The position numbers were made by a program, and so were the translations under genes. From CAYPNP01 sp964412195 (GTDB lineage Bacteria > Acidobacteriota > JAAYUB01), in the NCBI GenBank assembly GCA_964412195.1, contig CAYPNP010000012.1, positions 1 to 64,000 on the forward strand: a stretch of DNA of 64,000 bases, written 5' to 3'. Numbering within the stretch: position 1 is the stretch's first letter; each line of letters begins with the position of its first letter. The notes under the pieces are model-generated. The model was not told the origin of the DNA. It ran no database searches and saw only the letters and a program-made list of their open reading frames with translations. Below, one piece after another: positions 27,072 through 36,221 of this stretch.

Positions 27072-28406
27072 TCAGCGCTTCTTGGCCTTCTTCACGAAGG
27101 CGGTCAGCACGTCGGTCAGGTCCGGCGCGCCGATCTCCTGGAGCTCGTACTCGACCCGGACGGTCGGGTGCTTGATCTTGCAGACCCGGCGCAGGTCGAT
27201 GGGCGTCCCGATCACCACCAGGTCGCACGGCGTCTTGTTGATGGTGGCCTCGAGGTCCTTCACCTGCTGCCCGCCGTAGCCCATGGCCGGCAGGAGGTCC
27301 TCGACGTCCGGATACTTCGCGAACGTCTCCTTCAGCTTGCCGACGGCGTACGGCTTCGGGTCGACCAGCTCGGCCGCGCCGTACTTCAGCGCGGCGATGA
27401 CGCCGGCGCCGTAGCCCATCTCGCCGTGGGTCAGGGTCGGGCCGTCCTCGACCACCAGGACCCGCTTGCCCTGGATGGCCTTGTAGTTCTCGACGAAGAG
27501 CGGGCTGGCCGCGTCGATGACGGTCGCGCCCGGGTTGGTCTCCCGGATGGCGCGGCGCACTTCCTCGACGCCCTCCAGGTCGGCCGTGTCGATCTTGTTG
27601 ATGATGATCACGTCAGCGCGGCGGAAATTCACCTCGCCGGGGTGATAGGCCGTCTCATGGCCCGCCCGGTGCGGATCGACCACGACGATCTCCAGGTCGG
27701 ACTTGTAGAAGGAGAAGTCGTTGTTGCCGCCGTCCCACAGGATGATGTCGGCCTCCTTCTCGGCCTGGCGGAGGATCGCCTCGTAGTCCACGCCGGCATA
27801 GACCACGACGCCCTTGGCGATGTGGGGCTCGTATTCCTCCATCTCCTCGATGGTGCACTTGTGCTTCTTCATGTCCTCGATGGTGGCGAAGCGCTGCACC
27901 TTCTGCTGGGCCAGGTCGCCGTACGGCATGGGGTGCCGGATGGCCACGACCTTCTTGCCCAGCTTCTGCAGCGCCTTCACCACGGCGCGGCTGGTCTGGC
28001 TCTTGCCGCAGCCGGTGCGTACGGCGCACACGGAGACGACCGGCTTGGTCGACTGGACCATGGTGGCATCCGGGCCGATCAGGCGGAAATCCGCCCCCTT
28101 CGCCAACACCCGGGACGCCTTGTGCATCACGACCTCGTGGGGCACGTCGCTATAGGCAAAAATCACCTGGTCGACCTTCAGCTTGTCGATCAGCTTCTCC
28201 AGCTCGGCTTCGTCATAGATCGGGATCCCCTTGGGGTAGAGCTTGCCGGCCAGCTCGCGCGGGTACTTCTTGTCGGCGATGTCGGGGATCTGGGTGGCGG
28301 TGAAGGCGACCACCTCGTAGCGGGGATTGTCGCGGAAGCAGGTATTGAAGTTATGGAAATCGCGGCCGGCCGCTCCCATGATCAGAACTCGGATCTTCTC
28401 GCTCAT
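27072..28406 (-). CDS. Cyclic 2,3-diphosphoglycerate synthetase-like P-loop protein
   Basis: 444 residues. An N-terminal Rossmann-like part (RVLIMGAAGRDFHNF) is followed by a P-loop NTPase domain with TGCGKSQTS at 131-138, DGGNNDFSFYK and NKIDTADLEGVEEV. Proteins of this family are annotated from the archaeal cyclic 2,3-diphosphoglycerate synthetase, but the bacterial members have no proven reaction and may be metallochaperone-like GTPases. It is encoded between the DUF1015 gene and the oxidoreductase operon on the same strand, suggesting a role in the same anaerobic metabolism. Confidence 0.8.
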   Translation of the reverse strand: MSEKIRVLIMGAAGRDFHNFNTCFRDNPRYEVVAFTATQIPDIADKKYPRELAGKLYPKGIPIYDEAELEKLIDKLKVDQVIFAYSDVPHEVVMHKASRVLAKGADFRLIGPDATMVQSTKPVVSVCAVRTGCGKSQTSRAVVKALQKLGKKVVAIRHPMPYGDLAQQKVQRFATIEDMKKHKCTIEEMEEYEPHIAKGVVVYAGVDYEAILRQAEKEADIILWDGGNNDFSFYKSDLEIVVVDPHRAGHETAYHPGEVNFRRADVIIINKIDTADLEGVEEVRRAIRETNPGATVIDAASPLFVENYKAIQGKRVLVVEDGPTLTHGEMGYGAGVIAALKYGAAELVDPKPYAVGKLKETFAKYPDVEDLLPAMGYGGQQVKDLEATINKTPCDLVVIGTPIDLRRVCKIKHPTVRVEYELQEIGAPDLTDVLTAFVKKAKKR

Positions 28407-28475
28407 GATGTCCTCCTTGATTCGTTGTTCGAATGGATTCAGGTTCGGTTGATGCGTGAAGGAATGGCACCGTCT

Positions 28476-28538
28476 TCAACCCAAGGGGCCGATTTTCTGG
28501 GTGAAGAAGCTGATGGTCAGTTTGCGTTTCGGAATCAT
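28476..28538 (-). CDS. Candidate 20-residue small open reading frame
   Basis: MIPKRKLTISFFTQKIGPLG, with GAGAGGAC directly upstream of its ATG at 28538. It lies in the 190-base gap before the GTPase gene and could be a leader peptide. Support is only the ribosome site and basic composition. Confidence 0.25.
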   Translation of the reverse strand: MIPKRKLTISFFTQKIGPLG

Positions 28539-28598
28539 GTCCTCTCGCTGCGGAATGGGTATGGTACCACATTCCGGTTCCGGCCGCACCCCCGTCGT

Positions 28599-29837
28599 TC
28601 AGTCGAGCAGGTGGGAGACCAGGCCGTCCTTCAGCTTGGGCTCGAACCAGGTCGATTTGGGCGGCATGATCTGCCCGGCGTCGGCGATGGCCATCAGCTC
28701 CTCGACGGAGGTCGGGTGGAGGGCGAAGGCCACCTGGAAGCCGCCGCCCCGCACGAGGCGTTCCAGCTCGCCCAGGCCGCGGATCCCGCCGACGAAGTCG
28801 ATGCGCTTGTCCTTGCGCGGGTCGGCGATGCCCAGCACCGGGGCCAGGAGGTTCTCCTGCAGGATGCTGACGTCGAGGCTCCGCACCGGGTCCCCCGCGG
28901 GGAAGGTGCCGGGCCGCGCGGTCAGGCGGCGCCAGCGGCCGTCGAGGAACATCCCGAACTCGTGGGCCTTCCGCGGCCGGCCGCCGGAGTCTTCCGCGAT
29001 ATCGAATTTCTCGCCGACCTTCTCCAGGAATCCCCGGATGTCCAGGCCGTGCAGATCCTTCACCACGCGGTTGTAATCCATGATCCGCAGCTGGTTGTGC
29101 GGGAAGATATAGGCCAGGAAGAAATTGTACTCCTCCCGTCCGGTGTGCTTCGGATTGGCCGCCGCCCGGGTCCGGCAGACCCGGCTGGCCGCGGCGGAGC
29201 GGTGGTGCCCGTCAGCGACGTAGAGCCGGGGGATCGACCGGAAGATGCCGGTGACCGTCGCGATCCAGGCGGGATCGCGCACCACCCAGAACCAATGTTC
29301 GATCCCGTCGGCGGAGGTGAAGTGGTACTCGGGTTCCGCTGCGGTGGCGGCCGCGATCATCCGGTCCAGATCCTCCCGGGCCGGGTAGGTGAGGAACACG
29401 GGGCCGGTCTGGGCGTTCATCACCTCGATGTGGCGGGTCCGGTCATCCTCCTTGTCGGCGCGGGTCAACTCGTGTTTCTTGATGACGTCGGCATCATAGT
29501 CGGCCACCGAGGCGCCGGCCGCCAGGCTCGTCTGGTAGTGGTCTCCCATCCGCTGCTTATAAAGGTACAGGCAGTCCGCTTCATCCCGGAAGAGCACGCC
29601 TTCCCGGAGGAACCGCTGGAAACTCTCCGCGCCCTGCCGGTACACCCGCGGGTCGTAGAGGTCGATGGCCGGGTCCAGATCGATCTCCGGCTTCCCGACA
29701 TGCAGGAAGGAGTGGGGATTGCCCGCTGCCATCTCGCGGGCTTCCTGGGACGAGAGCACGTCGTATGGAGGGGCGGCCACCTTCTCCACCAGTTCCCGAA
29801 CGGGCCGCACACCCCGGAATGCCTTGATCAACGCCAT
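28599..29837 (-). CDS. DUF1015 family protein
   Basis: 412 residues from the ATG at 29837, behind GGAGGAATT; the six residues before it in the longer frame are not conserved in style. The features of DUF1015 are evident: the VAAPPYDVLSSQEA start, YLYKQRMGDHYQT, HELTRADKEDDRTRH, and YVADGHHRSAAASRV, a histidine-rich motif that may be catalytic. The family is widespread in anaerobes and has no experimentally agreed function; links to serine or cofactor metabolism have been proposed. It is transcribed from its own consensus promoter, divergent from a TonB receptor gene. Confidence 0.9.
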   Translation of the reverse strand: MALIKAFRGVRPVRELVEKVAAPPYDVLSSQEAREMAAGNPHSFLHVGKPEIDLDPAIDLYDPRVYRQGAESFQRFLREGVLFRDEADCLYLYKQRMGDHYQTSLAAGASVADYDADVIKKHELTRADKEDDRTRHIEVMNAQTGPVFLTYPAREDLDRMIAAATAAEPEYHFTSADGIEHWFWVVRDPAWIATVTGIFRSIPRLYVADGHHRSAAASRVCRTRAAANPKHTGREEYNFFLAYIFPHNQLRIMDYNRVVKDLHGLDIRGFLEKVGEKFDIAEDSGGRPRKAHEFGMFLDGRWRRLTARPGTFPAGDPVRSLDVSILQENLLAPVLGIADPRKDKRIDFVGGIRGLGELERLVRGGGFQVAFALHPTSVEELMAIADAGQIMPPKSTWFEPKLKDGLVSHLLD

Positions 29838-29880
29838 GCGCCAATTCCTCCGCACGGTAGAATTACAGAAATAACATTAA

Positions 29881-29909
29881 ATTCTATCTTCACTAAAATC
29901 GAAAGTCAA
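29881..29909 (-). promoter_or_regulatory. Promoter of the DUF1015 gene
   Basis: Minus-strand TTGACT (29909-29904), a 17-base spacer and TAGAAT (29886-29881), 43 bases before the start. Confidence 0.75.
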
Positions 29910-30003
29910 ACACTTTAGCGGATTCCAACGTGTATTGTTTTCAAACATATGCACTCTTCTTAGCTTCACGCTAAAAAAAAACTTGTACCTTCCGCTATTC
30001 ATG

Positions 30004-30009
30004 TATAAT
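30004..30009 (+). promoter_or_regulatory. -10 box of the first TonB receptor gene
   Basis: A perfect TATAAT, with a weak TTGTAC at 29983-29988 (15-base spacer), gives a leader of about 100 bases before the start at 30117. The region 29838-30116 is a divergent AT-rich promoter zone without other genes. Confidence 0.6.
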
Positions 30010-30116
30010 ATGGACGTTCTGAGAAAATCGTTTGACATGTTTTCATGCGTCCCCGCGACGCTCGCGAGATTGAATTTACTGGACGAAATCTCATATTTGA
30101 AAGGAGTTATCAGCGT

Positions 30117-33100
30117 ATGAAGAAACACATCAGTCTGTCTCTGCTGATGCTGTTGCTTCTGTCCGCGCTTGCGCTCGGGCAGAACATCACCACCGCTGAA
30201 TTCAGCGGCCAGGTGATCAGCAGTGACAACCAGCCGCTGCCCGGCGTGACCATCAAGGCCGTGCACGTGCCCACCGGCACGGTGTTCACGACCCTCACCC
30301 GCGACGACGGCCGGTTCAACATCCCCGCCGTCCGCGTGGGCGGCCCCTACACGATCACCGCTTCTCTCGAAGGCTTCAAGGAAGAGGAGTACAAGGACGT
30401 GTACGTCAAGCTGGGCGAGAACAAGCTGCTCAACATCAAGCTGAATCTCGCCAACGTCGACCTGGGCGAAGTGACCGTCGTCGCGACGGAACAGCTGCTC
30501 AGCACCGCCCAGACCGGCGCGTCGGAGAACGTCTCCGAGCAGGCCATCGAGAACATGCCGTCCATCTCCCGCAACTTCGCGGACTTCGCCCGCCTGGTCC
30601 CCCAGGTGAACATCGCTGAGAACTTCAGCGACCAGGCCTACTCCGTGGCCGGCCGCAACAACCGGTACAACAACGTCCAGATCGACGGCGCCGTCAACAA
30701 CGACCTGTTCGGCCTGGCCGACAGCGGCAGCCCCGGCGGGCAGGCCGGCACCACCCCCATCAGCCTGGACGCCATCCAGGAGTTCCAGATCGTCCTGGCG
30801 CCCTATGACGTCCGGCAGGGCGGTTTCACCGGCGGCGGTATCAACGCCATCACCCGCAGCGGCAGCAACGACTTCCACGGTTCCGCCTTCTTCTACTACC
30901 GGAACCAGGACTTCGTCGGCAAGGGCCCGAGCGACACCGACTACGCCGAGTTCAACGAGAAGCAGATGGGCTTCCGCATCGGCGGCCCCATCCTGAAGGA
31001 CAAGCTGTTCTTCTTCGCCAACGCCGAGTTCACCCGCCGCTCCCAGCCGACCGACTACGTGATCGACGACAGCGGCAGCGGCGAGGACTTCGGCGGCAGC
31101 TACGTGACGGTCGCCGACGCCGAGCGGTTCACCCAGCTCTGCGAGGCCTACGGGTTCGACCCGGGCTCCTATGACCAGGTGAACACCCAGCGCGACAGCA
31201 ACAAGGCCTTCGGCCGCGTCGACTACAACATCAACACCGGGAACCGGCTGACCGTCCGGTTCAACTTCATCGACGCGCAGAACGGCATCCTGTCCCGTGC
31301 CGGCAGCAGCTTCTCCTTCGGCAACGCCGGGTACGAGTTCGACAACCGGACGTACTCCACCGTCGGCCAGCTGGACAGCCTGTTCGGCGAAACCATGAGC
31401 AACGAGCTGCGCGTGAACTACACCATCATCCGCGACAAGCGCGCAGTGCCGGTCATCGCTCCGCAGGTCACCGTGACCATCGGCGGCGGATACCAGTTCG
31501 TGGGCGGCACGGAGCGGTACTCCGGCGCCAACGGCCTGAATCAGGACGTGCTGGAACTCACCGACAACGTCACCCTGTTCGCAGGCAAGCACACCGTCAT
31601 CATCGGCACCCACAACGAGCTGTTCGACTTCAGCAACCTGTTCATCCGCGACATCTACGGGGCCTGGCAGTTCAGCAACCTGGACAGCTTCGAAGCCGGC
31701 GTGGCCAACCGCTACGAGCACAGCTTCTCCACCGTGGCGGGCCAGCCTTTCTGGGAGGCCGCATTCCCGGTCCATCAGCTCGGCTTCTACGCCGGCGACA
31801 CCTGGCAGATCCTGCCCTACCTGAACCTGACGTTCGGCCTCCGCGCCGACATCCCGCTCATGCCCGACAACCCGACCGCCAATCCCACGATCGCCGCCAC
31901 CACCTATCCGATCGCGGGCACGTCCGTGCGGACCGACTGGACCCCCACCGGCAACATCCTCTGGTCCCCCCGGGCCGGCTTCAACTGGGACGTGCTCCAA
32001 AACCAGAAGACCCTGCTCCGCGGCGGCATCGGCATGTTCTCCGGCCGGACGCCGTACGTGTGGATCTCCAACCAGTACGGCAACACAGGCATCGAGTTCA
32101 CCCGCTACGATGTGCGCAGCAACGTGCCGGCCTTCGTCTCCGACCCGTACAACCAGCCCGAGGGGGGCTTCGTGGCCGCGTCCAACGAAGTCGACCTGAT
32201 CGATGACGACTTCATGTTCCCGCAGGTCATGCGCATGGATCTGGCCGTGGACCAGGAGCTGCCCTGGGATATGAAGTTCACCTGGGAGCAGATCTACTCC
32301 AAGAACATCAACGAGTGCCTGACCCAGAACATCAACCTGAAGCTCACGGGAAATGACCCGTTCGACGGCCGCCCGCTGTACAAGAGCCGCGTGTCCCCGG
32401 GCTTCAGCGACGTGATCTACCTCCGCAACTCGAAGGAAGGCTACCAGTACGACATGAGCTTCTCGTTGCAGAAGCGCTTCCCCAGCGGCCGCGGGTATGC
32501 CAGCGCGGCGTACACTTACGGCGTCGCCAAGGACCAGACCAGCAGCACCAGCTCCCAGGCCCGCTCCAACTTCGTTTACAATCACACCAGCTGGGATCCC
32601 AACAATCCCGACCTGGTCTATTCCAACTTCGACGTGCGGCACCGCATCGCCATCGGCGCCTCCTACAACGTCAACCCGTTCAAGGGCTGGGACACCGTCC
32701 TGTCGATGTTCTACAATGGCCGCGCCGGCCGGCCCTACTCCTCCCGCTACAGCAACGACGTGAACGGCGACGGCAGCCAGTACAATGATTGCATCTACGT
32801 CCCGGTCTCTGCCGACGAGATCATCCTGACTCAGGGCACCTGGGCCGACCTGAACGCCTACATCGAGGGCGACCCCGCCCTGGTGGCTGCCCGCGGCACC
32901 ATCATCGAGCGCAACGCCAGCCGCGAGCCCTGGTACCACCGGATGGACCTCCGGATCCTGCAGGACATCCCGATTCCGAAGCTGGACGGCCACAAGCTCC
33001 AGGTCTCGCTGGACATCATGAACTTCCTGAACCTGCTCAACAAGGATTGGGGCACTTACCAGTACGTGTACTACCGCGGCGACGTCCCGCTGTCCTATGA

Positions 33101-33224
33101 CGGCATCGACGCCGGCACCGGCAAGCCGAAGATGAAGTTCTTCAAGACCGGCGTGGCGCGGTACGAGACCGACCAGCTCGCCTCCCGCTGGCAGATGCAG
33201 CTCGGCATTCGCTACACCTTCTAG
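30117..33224 (+). CDS. TonB-dependent receptor with carboxypeptidase-regulatory domain (Oar-like)
   Basis: 1035 residues from the ATG at 30117 with AAAGGAG upstream. Order: a signal peptide (1-22, ending ALALGQ), an Ig-like carboxypeptidase-regulatory domain (about 26-115, VISSDNQPLPGVTIKAV), a plug domain (about 125-240), then a long beta barrel ending in a C-terminal Phe (IRYTF), as outer-membrane proteins do. It should import a large substrate across the outer membrane using TonB energy. The absence of a SusD gene next to it sets it apart from Bacteroidetes SusC systems; Oar-like receptors of this type are numerous in Acidobacteriota. Strong codon bias and a clean terminator suggest high expression. 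Confidence 0.93.
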   Translation: MKKHISLSLLMLLLLSALALGQNITTAEFSGQVISSDNQPLPGVTIKAVHVPTGTVFTTLTRDDGRFNIPAVRVGGPYTITASLEGFKEEEYKDVYVKLGENKLLNIKLNLANVDLGEVTVVATEQLLSTAQTGASENVSEQAIENMPSISRNFADFARLVPQVNIAENFSDQAYSVAGRNNRYNNVQIDGAVNNDLFGLADSGSPGGQAGTTPISLDAIQEFQIVLAPYDVRQGGFTGGGINAITRSGSNDFHGSAFFYYRNQDFVGKGPSDTDYAEFNEKQMGFRIGGPILKDKLFFFANAEFTRRSQPTDYVIDDSGSGEDFGGSYVTVADAERFTQLCEAYGFDPGSYDQVNTQRDSNKAFGRVDYNINTGNRLTVRFNFIDAQNGILSRAGSSFSFGNAGYEFDNRTYSTVGQLDSLFGETMSNELRVNYTIIRDKRAVPVIAPQVTVTIGGGYQFVGGTERYSGANGLNQDVLELTDNVTLFAGKHTVIIGTHNELFDFSNLFIRDIYGAWQFSNLDSFEAGVANRYEHSFSTVAGQPFWEAAFPVHQLGFYAGDTWQILPYLNLTFGLRADIPLMPDNPTANPTIAATTYPIAGTSVRTDWTPTGNILWSPRAGFNWDVLQNQKTLLRGGIGMFSGRTPYVWISNQYGNTGIEFTRYDVRSNVPAFVSDPYNQPEGGFVAASNEVDLIDDDFMFPQVMRMDLAVDQELPWDMKFTWEQIYSKNINECLTQNINLKLTGNDPFDGRPLYKSRVSPGFSDVIYLRNSKEGYQYDMSFSLQKRFPSGRGYASAAYTYGVAKDQTSSTSSQARSNFVYNHTSWDPNNPDLVYSNFDVRHRIAIGASYNVNPFKGWDTVLSMFYNGRAGRPYSSRYSNDVNGDGSQYNDCIYVPVSADEIILTQGTWADLNAYIEGDPALVAARGTIIERNASREPWYHRMDLRILQDIPIPKLDGHKLQVSLDIMNFLNLLNKDWGTYQYVYYRGDVPLSYDGIDAGTGKPKMKFFKTGVARYETDQLASRWQMQLGIRYTF

Positions 33225-33247
33225 TTCCAGCGGTCTTTGCCTGTTCC

Positions 33248-33280
33248 CAGCGGCTCCCTTCGGGGAGCCGCTGTTTTTTT
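33248..33280 (+). terminator. Intrinsic terminator of the first TonB receptor gene
   Basis: CAGCGGCTCCC/GGGAGCCGCTG, an 11-base perfect stem closed by a C(TTCG)G tetraloop and followed by seven T. Confidence 0.95.
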
Positions 33281-33367
33281 GCCTGAACTTTTCCGGGCCG
33301 GACGGCATCGTACATCGGGCCGCCCGCCGGAGTGAGCCGGATATGGAACCTCCGGCGGCAGGTACTG

Positions 33368-33373
33368 TATAAT
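33368..33373 (+). promoter_or_regulatory. -10 box of the GWxTD gene
   Basis: A perfect TATAAT 36 bases upstream of the start. No recognisable -35 element is in place. Confidence 0.5.
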
Positions 33374-33408
33374 ATAGTGTTTTTTTATTCCGCGACCCGA
33401 GGAGTGCC

Positions 33409-35517
33409 ATGAACGACATGAGATCCCGCCGCCCCGGACGCCCCCTTCCCCGCGCCGCCGCCTTCGTCCTGATCTTGGCCCTGGGAATCCCGCTGTTCGC
33501 GGCGTCGAAAACCAAGCAGCTCCCCCCGGCCTACCGGAAATGGCTGGAGGAGGAGGTGGTCTGGATCATCTCCAAAACGGAGCGGGAAGTATTCCTCGAC
33601 CTGAAGTCCGACGCCGAGCGGGACCGCTTCATGCAAGCGTTTTGGGATGCTCGCGACCCGACTCCCGGCACCCAGCAGAACGAGTACAAGGAAGAGCACT
33701 ACCGCCGCATCGAATACGCGAATGCCAAGTTTGAGGAGGGCACCGGCCCCGGCTGGAAGACCGACCGCGGACGGATCTACATCCAGCTCGGCCCTCCCGG
33801 GCAGATCCTCGACTGGCTCAACGACTACCAGTTGTACCCCGTGATCATGTGGTTCTATTCCGGTCGGACCCGGCCGGGCGTGCCGAACAGCTTTTACCTT
33901 CTCTTCTGGCAGCGGGAGGGTATCGGGGGTTTCAAGCTGTACAGCCCGTACAACGACGGCCCGGAAAAGCTGGTCCACGCCACTTTCGGAGGGGTCGACC
34001 AGTGCTATCAATATATCAAGAGCATCAACGGCGAGCTGGCCCGCACCACCCTGACCTATGATCCCCACGAGCCGGTGGACACCGAACAATACCATCCCTC
34101 GATGACGTCCGATCTCATCGTGTCCAGCATCTGGCGCATGCCCGAAGAGGCCGCGCCGAAGAGCTACCTCCAGCAATTCCTGCCCGCCAACTCGAAGCTG
34201 CTGGAAAAGGTGCAGACGAAGTACTCCTACCAGTTTATGCCCATGCAGGCCGCCTTCCTGCCGGTGACCGACGACAAGGGCAACTCCATGCTGCACTACG
34301 CCTTCTACATCTCACCCGAGAACCTCAGCATCGCGCGGTACAAGGAGCAGTATTACACCGCGATGGATGTCACCATCGACCTCTCGGTCGACAAGGACAA
34401 GAGCGTCCTGCGCCACACCCAAAGCTATGTCCAGTACTTCAGCGAGTCCGACTTCCAGAACATCAAGTACATGCCCCTGGTGTTCGAGGACAAGATCGGC
34501 ATCATGCCGGGCAAGTACCAGATGAATATCCTGGTCTACAACAAGATCACCTCCCAGAGCTACCGTTTCGAGAAGACGGTCGAGGTTCCGGAAACACCTG
34601 TCGCGGCGCCCGGCATCGGGCCGCTGATGCTGGTGGATCGGGTCCAGCCCGCGCCCACCGACCTCAGCTCCCTGCAGGGCCTCATCTTCACCTTCTTCGG
34701 ATACTCCTTCACGCCCCTGCTGGAGCGGACGCTGCACCCCTCCGATAAACTGAACGTCCTCTACCAGATCTACTACCCGCCGGACAAAGCCCGGGCGGAA
34801 AGCGGGGAGTCCCTCACCCTGGAGTACCGTTTCCTCGGCGCCGGCGGCACCGGCGCTCCGGTCAAGACCATCACCGACTCCACCCTGAAGGGCAAGGTCA
34901 ACGCGGCGGGGTGCCTGCTGACCTACAAGCAGCTGCCGCTCGATGAACTGCTGGCCGGCCGGTACACGCTGGTGGTGGCGGCCAAGGAGCCCTCCGGCCG
35001 AATGGTGGCCAGCAGCAGCATCGTCTTCAACCTGGACCCCGGCAGCCGCCGGCCCGCTCAGCGCGCCTTCGCGTCGGAGCAGCTGGGCGCCGACGACGCC
35101 GGCCTGTACGAGTACCAGCGCGGCCTGATCCTGCTCCAACAGGACCGGAAATCCGAGGCCTTGGCGCGCCTGCGCACGGCGTCCCTGAAGAGCCCCGGCC
35201 TGACCAGCCTGGCGGTCGACCTGGCCAAGCTCGAACTGGAACTGGGCAACGCCGCCGAATCGGTCGCCGCGCTGGAACGGGTCCGGGGCAACAAGGATTT
35301 CCTGACGGCCACGTGCCTCCTGATGGGGAAGGCTTACGCCGCCGCCGGCCGGAAGGAGGATGCGGACAAGGCCCTGGCCGAGTTCCTCCGGGCAATCCAG
35401 CCGTCGCGGTCAGAGTTCCAGGAACTGGCCGCGGTGTACGAGCGCCTCGGCGAGGCGGACAAGGCGGCCGAGATGCGCAAGGGCGCCGACGCCCTCGCGC
35501 CTTCGAAGACCGAGTGA
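33409..35517 (+). CDS. GWxTD-domain secreted protein with C-terminal tetratricopeptide-like region
   Basis: 702 residues. A signal peptide (about 1-32) is followed by a GWxTD domain: the RFMQAFWDARDPTPGT stretch and the name-giving GWKTD at 115-119, then GRIYIQLGPPG. The middle (about 230-520) is beta-rich. The last 150 residues contain helical TPR-like units (YEYQRGLILLQQDRKSEALA, AYAAAGRKEDADKALAEFL). The family is common in Acidobacteriota and related phyla and has no defined function; it is presumably periplasmic or membrane-associated. It is monocistronic. Confidence 0.9.
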   Translation: MNDMRSRRPGRPLPRAAAFVLILALGIPLFAASKTKQLPPAYRKWLEEEVVWIISKTEREVFLDLKSDAERDRFMQAFWDARDPTPGTQQNEYKEEHYRRIEYANAKFEEGTGPGWKTDRGRIYIQLGPPGQILDWLNDYQLYPVIMWFYSGRTRPGVPNSFYLLFWQREGIGGFKLYSPYNDGPEKLVHATFGGVDQCYQYIKSINGELARTTLTYDPHEPVDTEQYHPSMTSDLIVSSIWRMPEEAAPKSYLQQFLPANSKLLEKVQTKYSYQFMPMQAAFLPVTDDKGNSMLHYAFYISPENLSIARYKEQYYTAMDVTIDLSVDKDKSVLRHTQSYVQYFSESDFQNIKYMPLVFEDKIGIMPGKYQMNILVYNKITSQSYRFEKTVEVPETPVAAPGIGPLMLVDRVQPAPTDLSSLQGLIFTFFGYSFTPLLERTLHPSDKLNVLYQIYYPPDKARAESGESLTLEYRFLGAGGTGAPVKTITDSTLKGKVNAAGCLLTYKQLPLDELLAGRYTLVVAAKEPSGRMVASSSIVFNLDPGSRRPAQRAFASEQLGADDAGLYEYQRGLILLQQDRKSEALARLRTASLKSPGLTSLAVDLAKLELELGNAAESVAALERVRGNKDFLTATCLLMGKAYAAAGRKEDADKALAEFLRAIQPSRSEFQELAAVYERLGEADKAAEMRKGADALAPSKTE

Positions 35518-35523
35518 TATTCG

Positions 35524-35558
35524 CAATTGCAGATTGGACGATTGCAGATCGGAAGATT
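35524..35558. repeat. GATTGCAGATTGGA repeat
   Basis: Imperfect copies of ATTGCAGATTGGACG just behind the GWxTD stop codon. Related GATTGCGGATTGCGG repeats are at 41176-41200. Confidence 0.55.
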
Positions 35559-35742
35559 AAAAGATAAGGATACGAGTCAATAGCCTGGTTGAGTGAGCGT
35601 GGACTTGCCATCCAAGGATGATCTTGCAGACACCAATCCTCAATCTGTCATCGTCCGCTGCTGCATGACGGGATTCAACCGCCGGCATCACGTCCTGCGT
35701 CGCGCCTGCCCCGCCGGATGACTTTTCTGTTGCAACTATTCC

Positions 35743-35748
35743 TATAAT
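35743..35748 (+). promoter_or_regulatory. -10 box upstream of the SAP-like/nadA operon
   Basis: A perfect TATAAT, 46 bases before the GTG at 35794; the best upstream element is a poor TGACTT at 35719-35724. Confidence 0.45.
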
Positions 35749-35793
35749 GTAGTATTTACGGCGTCTGACGCACTATTCATGCAGGAGGAGCCC

Positions 35794-36174
35794 GTGACCA
35801 AACTGAGCGATTTGAAAAAACTGACCGCCCTGAAGCTCCGTGAGATGGCCGGCGAGTTCGAGGAAATCGTCGGCGCCTCCGGGTTGAACAAGGATGCCCT
35901 GGTGCACGCCATCGCTGACGCCCTGAAGAAGCGCGGCCGCTTCCAGGACGAAGTCATCCACTCCATGGACATCGACAAGCTGGAAGCGGACCGGATGAAG
36001 TTCCGCACCGAGATGAAAGGCCTGATCCGGGAAAAAAAATCCCTGCTGGCCGCGGCGGAGCACGACCACGAGAAGATCAAGGAAGTCCGCGCCAAGATCA
36101 AGCGCCTGCGCCGTCGGATCCACCGGGTCCACAACCGCGAAGTGCAGGTGAAGAAGCTCCTGAAGATCAAGTGA
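35794..36174 (+). CDS. Rho N-terminal (SAP-like) domain protein with coiled coil
   Basis: 126 residues from the GTG at 35794, because AGGAGG sits 5 bases ahead of it; an ATG at 35779 would overlap that ribosome site. Residues about 1-45 (LKKLTALKLREMAGEFEEIV, GLNKDALVHAIADAL) match the small helical domain at the start of Rho termination factors, which binds nucleic acid. The rest is a highly charged coiled coil rich in Lys, Arg and Glu. It probably binds RNA or DNA; the precise role is unknown. The downstream nadA frame overlaps its stop. Confidence 0.75.
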   Translation: MTKLSDLKKLTALKLREMAGEFEEIVGASGLNKDALVHAIADALKKRGRFQDEVIHSMDIDKLEADRMKFRTEMKGLIREKKSLLAAAEHDHEKIKEVRAKIKRLRRRIHRVHNREVQVKKLLKIK

Positions 36175-36221
36175 CGGCTGATGCTCCCGCATCCCCCGGG
36201 GCTGCAGGAGGAGGGAGCCCA

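Noticed and set aside
29877..33515. 1212-codon open frame on the minus strand opposite the first TonB receptor
   Set aside because: It is antisense to a complete, well-supported receptor gene, has low-complexity Val/Gly/Asp composition and no ribosome site. High GC content produces such frames.
35779..35793. ATG start for the SAP-like protein at 35779
   Set aside because: The AGGAGG ribosome site lies between this ATG and the GTG at 35794, so initiation is expected at the GTG.
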